In this document: positions 59,800 to 64,000 of the stretch, piece after piece
How positions within the stretch are numbered: position 1 is the first letter of the stretch
How the letters are laid out: each line of letters starts with the position of its first letter
Assembly (NCBI GenBank): GCA_002104905.1
Contig: MCFE01000070.1
Coordinates: 123,138 to 187,137, forward strand
From: Basidiobolus meristosporus CBS 931.73
Taxonomy: Eukaryota > Basidiobolomycota > Basidiobolomycetes > Basidiobolales > Basidiobolaceae
DNA length: 64,000 nt
Direction of reading: 5' to 3'
Made by a program: the position numbers and the translations under genes
Notes under the pieces: model-generated
What the model saw: only the letters and a program-made list of their open reading frames with translations
What the model was told of the DNA's origin: nothing
Databases searched by the model: none

Positions 59800-60460
59800 C
59801 CAAGCTTAATTGCTTATAAACTTTTTTAAAACATCTAAATGTCATACTAAAATTAGTATTTTGTCTTTAAAACCTGAGTTTGGTTGTTTTAAAACTTTTT
59901 TAAAAAATTATAAACGTTAAACTAAAATTAATATCTTTGCATCAAGATTCAAACTTTAATCATCACGCCAAACTTTTTAAAAAAATATAAACATTAAACT
60001 TGAATTAATATCTTTGCATCAAGATTTAAACTTTAATCATCACGCCAAATTTTTTAAATTATAAACATTAAACTTGGATTAATATTTTTACATCAAGATT
60101 TAAACTTGGATCATCACGCCAAACTTTTTTAAAATATAAACGTTAAACTTGGATTATTATTTCATATTCAAACTTAACTGAGACAAAATTCTTTACAAGT
60201 AGTTAGTTGTTTCAAGATCTAAACTTTGTCAAAAAACTTTTTTAAAACCAAATTTTTTAAACATCAAACCCAAATTGTTATTTTTTGTTTCAAGACTTGG
60301 ACTTAGTCTCAACAAAAAAATTATTTCAAGATCTAAACTTGGTCAAGACAAAACTTTTTAAAAAATTTTTACACGTATAACTTGAATTAATATTTGTTTC
60401 AAGACTTGAACTTGGATCATCCCGCAAGACTTTTTTAAATCAGATAAAAAAAATATTTTG
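59800..60460. repeat. Degenerate tandem array, unit about 75 bp, copy set 2
   Basis: Same unit as 58022-58450: TTGCATCAAGATTTAAACTT, then TAATCATCACGCCAAA and a T-run. About eight units, best preserved at 59930-60140. It lies between ORFs C and D. Confidence 0.75.
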
Positions 60461-60547
60461 CGCAAATAATTTTAATATATATATTAATTATAAAACAAAT
60501 ATAATGCCATTTTGCTCAATCAATATTAAACCAATTTTTGCAAAGGT

Positions 60548-61300
60548 TTAAAAAGATGTTTGTATCATGTAAGTTAAATATCTTACTAATGGTGCAAGTT
60601 GTTGTTTCCACAAATCTGGGTCTTTATTAATATAGATTTCTACTGGGTCAAATTTGGCTTTGTGTTCCCACCTTAATTTAGACCTAATCTCATCCAAATC
60701 GTTGTTATCAAAAATGTCTTCTCTGTTTGGTCCAACACACCAAATAATTTCCCACATATATCCTGAAGTTATAGCTCCATAAACCGTATGATCCATTCAA
60801 TGACCACATTTTATATTTTGCATATAAGCGTTATATAATTGCATAAGATTTTGGGCTTGACCTTGGTTCCACCCTTCTTGTTTTGCCTCAACAATAATTA
60901 CAAACTGTTTTTTATTTACAATCACAAATTCAACCGTACCCTTTACAGCATCACCTATAAGATTAAATTCTTGTTCAAGTTTAACCTCTTTATCGTAATA
61001 TAAAGCAACAATATTATATAATATTGTCAATACAAAATCACCTTGGGTAGTTTCTCCTTTGTCATCAACAACGCCCTTGGCTTTTGTAAGATTAATAAGA
61101 GACTTGACTATATGATTTAATGTATCTTCATCAACATCTGCTCCTTCAAGTTTAGAATCCATTGCCAAAAATTCTCTATATTTGATACCAAGAAACTCCA
61201 AAACTTTTTTGTAACTGATATTTGAATACCCGCCTTTATTTTCAGATTTATATTTATCTGATGTTGTAGATAAATTGACTATTCTTTTTTTGGTTGCCAT
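60548..61300 (-). CDS. AT-block ORF D: PD-(D/E)XK nuclease-like protein with in-frame TGA
   Basis: Minus strand. ATG at 61300, 167 codons, TGA at 60799-60797, then 82 more codons in the same frame to a TAA. GTVEFVIVNKKQFVIIVEAK has the E...ExK pattern of the PD-(D/E)XK fold (Glu124, Glu138, Lys140), followed by QAQNLMQLYNAYM, the usual Q-x2-x-QL helix. After the TGA, VYGAITSGYMWEIIW matches the (Y/F)GIVT-x-G-x-W segment that follows in fungal members of this family. The TGA therefore splits one domain. Sister proteins are abundant in some early fungi, often linked with Crinkler-type or mobile genes. Five other Trp codons are TGG. Confidence 0.6.
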
Positions 61301-61443
61301 GAAAAAATATTACAAATAAGTTGTTCAATGATAAAACATAAATGCAAAATAATAAATTTCAAATAAATGTAATATTATTATGTTAATTGGATTTTTTGCA
61401 TTTATCATCCAATATATACCATTTTTAATTCTCAGATGCAAAC

Positions 61444-61455
61444 TTAGGGTTAGGG
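61444..61455 (+). repeat. Interstitial telomere tract 2
   Basis: TTAGGG TTAGGG at the right border of the AT-rich block, directly before the first retroelement tail. Confidence 0.7.
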
Positions 61456-61484
61456 GGGAGACAGTCACCAACAGGTGAAATCTT
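61456..61484 (-). mobile_element. Tail-only retroelement fragment 1
   Basis: About 29 bp: GGGAGACAGTCACCAACAGG then TGAAATCTT. Its 3' end (minus sense) abuts TTAGGG on the left. Its right side meets TAGGGTTTAGGGG. This is only the 3' tail hairpin of the SINE/LINE family described below. Confidence 0.6.
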
Positions 61485-61497
61485 TAGGGTTTAGGGG

Positions 61498-61527
61498 CGG
61501 GAGACAGTCACCAACAGGTGAAATCTT
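61498..61527 (-). mobile_element. Tail-only retroelement fragment 2
   Basis: Same 3' tail as fragment 1 (GAGACAGTCACCAACAGG, TGAAATCTT), again between telomere-like runs (TTTAGGGG on the left, AGGGTAGGGG on the right). Confidence 0.6.
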
Positions 61528-61538
61528 AGGGTAGGGGG

Positions 61539-62059
61539 GGAGGAAAGTCACCAAGTGGTGAAATCTTTATTTACTTATGACAAGTATCTAAAGAAGCCAA
61601 GTTAATCTGAAGTAATTCCTAGAAAGCTAGGTCTGAGAGATATCTTCCTGGTAAGCCAGGTCTGAGAGTTGAGAAGCTGAGTGGTACTATATTTCCTAGT
61701 TAGCTAGGTCTGAGAGAGGTTTCCTGGAAAGCCAGGCCTGAGAAGTGAGAATCTGAATATATCTGAGCTAAGTTATACTGGTTTGCGGTAGCTGAATTGT
61801 GGCCGGAATGGCCAGTAGACTGGGGGAACTGAGAGGAATTTCTGGGCGATCACTGGCCAAATTTACTAGGCAAATCTGGCCAATTAGCATTTCAAGGATT
61901 TCAGCCAATCAGAGCCTTTACTTTGCCCGATGGTTGATCAAGCCATCTCCCAATGAGCACACATCAATTTATTAATCAAATTTTGCTGGATCCAGGATTT
62001 GAACCCACAACCATGGGTATGGAAGGGTTAGGGATAACCACAAGGCTAAGTGTTCTTGG
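61539..62059 (-). mobile_element. tRNA-derived SINE, copy 1 (521 bp)
   Basis: Minus-sense element. Its 5' end at the right (minus strand ACCAAGAACACTTAGCC...) holds a pol III A box (TAGCCTTGTGG) and B box (GGTTCAAATCC), i.e. a tRNA-like head. A unique body follows with CTAGGTCTGAGA-type internal repeats (plus strand). The 3' tail on the minus strand is AACTTGGCTTCTTTA ... AAATAAAGATT ... hairpin. A single TTAGGG (62060-62065) separates it from copy 2. Confidence 0.72.
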
Positions 62060-62065
62060 TTAGGG

Positions 62066-62586
62066 GGAGGAAAGTCACCAAGTGGTGAAATCTTTATTTA
62101 CTTATGACAAGTATCTAAAGAAGCCAAGTTAATCTGAAGTTGTTCCTAGAAAGCTAGGTCTGAGAGATATCTTCCTGGTAAGCCAGGTCTGAGAGTTGAG
62201 AAGCTGAGTGGTACTATATTTCCTAGTTAGCTAGGTCTGAGAGAGGTTTCCTGGAAAGCCAGGCCTGAGAAGTGAGAATCTGAATATATCTGAACTAAGT
62301 TATACTGGTTTGCGGTAGCTGAATTGTGGCCGGAATGGCCAGTAGACTGGGGGAACTGAGAGGAATTTCTGGGCGATCACTGGCCAAATTTACTAGGCAA
62401 ATCTGGCCAATTAGCATTTCAAGGATTTCAGCCAATCAGAGCCTTTACTTTGCCCGATGGTTGATCAAGCCATCTCCCAATGAGCACACATCAATTTGTT
62501 AATCAAATTTTGCTGGATCCAGGATTTGAACCCACAACCATGGGTATGGAAGGGTTAGGGATAACCACAAGGCTAAGTGTTCTTGG
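62066..62586 (-). mobile_element. tRNA-derived SINE, copy 2 (521 bp)
   Basis: Near-identical to copy 1, shifted by 527 bp. I see only about four base differences, such as GAAGTTGTT for GAAGTAATT and CTGAACTAAG for CTGAGCTAAG. Full tRNA-like head, body and tail. Followed by four exact TTAGGG units. Confidence 0.75.
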
Positions 62587-62610
62587 TTAGGGTTAGGGTT
62601 AGGGTTAGGG
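62587..62610 (+). repeat. Interstitial telomere tract 3
   Basis: Exactly four TTAGGG units between the SINE head and the 3' end of the LINE-like element. Confidence 0.92.
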
Positions 62611-63843
62611 GATGATCATCACCAAAGGGTGAAATCTTTATTTAAATAATAAATAAAGAAGCCAAGTTTGCATATGAATATCTGAGATGCAGGAAGCCTA
62701 CAAGATAAACTTGGACTTTGCTGTATCCCAAATATCCTCAATATCAAAGTCTAGAGGAGAGTGTAGCAAGACTGCTTGTTCACTGTAGTATTTCTTGAGG
62801 AAGTTTGTGACTTGAAGGGAAGGAGAGTTTTTCAACAAGCTGGTAAATCTTTTGAGGAGTTCTTTTTCCAGAGAGAATGGCACAAAGAGTGGAATGTCCA
62901 AATGATGTCTGAATATATGCTCTGAGAGCTCCCAATCCAGCATATTTTTGACTTCTTCTGTAAAATCTTCAACAATATCTTTGTCAAGAATAACTTCCAA
63001 GAGATCCCTGGCAATGTACTGAATGTTAATAATCTTAGGCATATGAATACCTAGGTCCTTGAGGTAGTTTCTTTGTTCTGATATTGGGAGATATCCTGCA
63101 TTTCTGAAATAGCAAACTGCCCAGTTGGCAGTAGGAGGAGTATCAGGGCTGACAGGGAATCTTCTTCTGGCTTTAGAGTGCACTGGCTTAGGAGACTGTC
63201 TTGATGGAAGGGCAGCTGGTTTTGGATGAGCTTGAACTGCTTGGGAGTAGGTCTGAGTACAAGTAGTAGAAGTTCCTGGTTGCTGAGAATTTTCAGATTG
63301 ACTGGATGAAGAGCTAATTGAGGGGTTGCAAGGTAAGGAAGAAGCTGAAAGAGAAGTGGAGAGGGCTGGGTGAAGTTCAGAAAGAGTTTTGAAAAGAATT
63401 TGGATCTGAGATTTCAACATTGAGTTTTCAGCTTCAAGAAGAGAAACTCTTTGTTCAAGGTAAGAAGTCTGTAAAGAGTGAAAGTTGGGTAAAGACATGG
63501 AAGTAGTAAATAAGAAGAAAGGAGTAGTTGGGGTGGGAGGGTGGGAAAATAGGTAAGAAGAAAAGAGAGGAAAGATCTGAAATTGAAAATCTCAGAATTT
63601 ATAGATGGATGGACAAGGGTAGAGGATTGATTAATCCAGGGTTAGGGAAAAATAGGTAAGAAGAAAAGAGAGGGTAGTAAATAAGAAGAAAGGAGTAGTT
63701 GGGGTGGGAGGGTGGGAAAATAGGTAAGAAGAAAAGAGAGGAAAGATCTGAAATTGAAAATCTCAGAATTTATAGATGGATGGACAAGGGTAGAGGATTG
63801 ATTAATCCAGGGTTAGGGAAAAATAGGTAAGAAGAAAAGAGAG
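62611..63843 (-). mobile_element. ORF1-only LINE-like retroelement abutting the telomere
   Basis: Minus-sense. The 3' tail (62611-62697) has the hairpin TCACCAAAGGGTGA and the AAATAAAGATT and AACTTGGCTTCTTTA words shared with the SINE. It carries one ORF (62698-63498) and a 345-bp leader containing two 171-bp units. No reverse transcriptase/endonuclease ORF lies between the ORF1 stop and the tail, so it is non-autonomous or internally deleted. Confidence 0.6.
62698..63498 (-). CDS. LINE ORF1/gag-like protein, 266 aa
   Basis: Minus strand, ATG 63498, intact. Residues 12-42 are a coiled coil (YLEQRVSLLEAENSMLKSQI), as used for trimerisation in LINE ORF1p. A Ser/Pro/Gln-rich linker with basic clusters (KARRRF) comes next. 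The C-terminal half begins WAVCYFRNAGYLPISEQRNY and has LGIHMPKIINIQYIARDLLE, resembling the RNA-binding part of fungal LINE ORF1/gag proteins. No CCHC knuckle. It would coat element RNA. It is adjacent to a telomere tract at each end. Confidence 0.6.
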   Translation of the reverse strand: MSLPNFHSLQTSYLEQRVSLLEAENSMLKSQIQILFKTLSELHPALSTSLSASSLPCNPSISSSSSQSENSQQPGTSTTCTQTYSQAVQAHPKPAALPSRQSPKPVHSKARRRFPVSPDTPPTANWAVCYFRNAGYLPISEQRNYLKDLGIHMPKIINIQYIARDLLEVILDKDIVEDFTEEVKNMLDWELSEHIFRHHLDIPLFVPFSLEKELLKRFTSLLKNSPSLQVTNFLKKYYSEQAVLLHSPLDFDIEDIWDTAKSKFIL

Positions 63844-63844
63844 G
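63503..63844. repeat. Tandem duplication, two 171-bp units, in the element's 5' leader
   Basis: Units 63503-63673 and 63674-63844 look identical. Each contains AGGTAAGAAGAAAAGAGAGG twice and an internal GGGTTAGGG. The second unit ends exactly where the terminal telomere starts. Confidence 0.85.
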
Positions 63845-64000
63845 GTTAGGGTTAGGGTTAGGGTTAGGGTTAGGGTTAGGGTTAGGGTTAGGGTTAGGGT
63901 TAGGGTTAGGGTTAGGGTTAGGGTTAGGGTTAGGGTTAGGGTTAGGGTTAGGGTTAGGGTTAGGGTTAGGGTTAGGGTTAGGGTTAGGGTTAGGTTAGGG
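63843..64000 (+). repeat. Terminal telomere, (TTAGGG)n
   Basis: About 26 TTAGGG units running to the window end, with one shortened unit (TTAGG) near the last bases. G-strand orientation marks the right edge as a real chromosome end. Confidence 0.97.

Larger units (their letters stand above)
57224..61443. mobile_element. AT-rich block of foreign appearance between two telomere tracts
   Basis: About 4.2 kb of very AT-rich DNA, with all four supportable ORFs (A-D) on the minus strand. Two arrays of about 75-bp repeats lie between ORFs. It is bounded by TTAGGG tracts at 57200-57222 and 61444-61455. Base composition changes abruptly at both borders. ORF content (zinc-ribbon protein, secreted/membrane protein, coiled-coil TM protein, nuclease-like protein) is like that of a virus, plasmid or other autonomous element. 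No replicase or capsid gene is present, so it is only part of one. Confidence 0.6.

Noticed and set aside
58022-60460. CRISPR-like array
   Set aside because: Repeats are adjacent and degenerate with no unique spacers; this is a eukaryotic chromosome end.
57224-61443. Nuclear copy of mitochondrial DNA
   Set aside because: AT-rich and TGA-containing, but no respiratory, rRNA or tRNA genes, and most Trp codons are TGG.

Overview
The window is one end of a fungal chromosome. It runs from gene-dense DNA on the left to a true telomere of (TTAGGG)n on the right edge. About twenty-four protein genes lie in the first 49 kb. Most carry short spliceosomal introns (about 50-100 nt, GT-AG, often a CTAAC/CTGAC-like branch site). 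Their content (mitochondrial methylcrotonyl-CoA carboxylase, Mucoromycota-like delta-12 desaturase, vacuolar amino-acid transporters, KRE9-like GPI protein, MATA-type HMG box, compact intron-rich genes) points to an early-diverging, zygomycete-grade fungus. I cannot name the species. Exon joins were read by hand from splice motifs and frame continuity and were not tested against transcripts.

1-49 kb, core region: partial alginate-lyase-like enzyme; KRE9/KNH1-like cell-wall protein; AVT3/4-like transporter; SSS symporter; GATA factor with a frameshift; unknown 237-aa protein; stand-alone REV1-like BRCT protein; AAAP permease; ERO1; 921-aa coiled-coil protein; two MFS paralogues (both 481 aa, both with a 3-nt microexon) flanking an LRR-DH-PH Rho exchange factor; FAS1 protein; small conserved protein; delta-12 desaturase; 666-aa unknown; HMG-box factor; AT-hook protein; divergent RPL33/RPL26 pair; possible Med27; MCC alpha subunit; divergent RPP30/RRP42 pair. 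These are mostly housekeeping genes and form no evident metabolic cluster.

49-57 kb: a 3.2 kb gene-free stretch, a C2H2/basic-region ORF, then retroelement wreckage. This comprises a Ty1/copia-type LTR pair with a gag pseudogene and a TGTT...AACA LTR followed by a second gag-like ORF. That ORF is cut off exactly at an internal telomere tract (57200-57222).

57-64 kb, layered chromosome end: after the internal telomere comes a very AT-rich 4.2 kb block. It carries four minus-strand ORFs (a Cys/His-rich protein, a glycoprotein-like membrane protein, a TM/coiled-coil protein, a PD-(D/E)XK-like nuclease) separated by arrays of about 75-bp repeats. Two of its ORFs run straight through an in-frame TGA. 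A second telomere tract follows, then a stack of same-orientation retroelement pieces: two tail-only fragments, two copies of a tRNA-derived SINE, and an ORF1-only LINE-like element. Telomeric TTAGGG-type sequence lies between them. All share a 3' tail containing TCACC-N4-GGTGA followed by AAATCTT (plus strand), and each 3' end abuts a telomeric G-strand repeat. This is the order expected if the chromosome 3' end primes reverse transcription and telomerase then caps the product. A telomere-anchored LINE/SINE pair is, to me, the most interesting system here.
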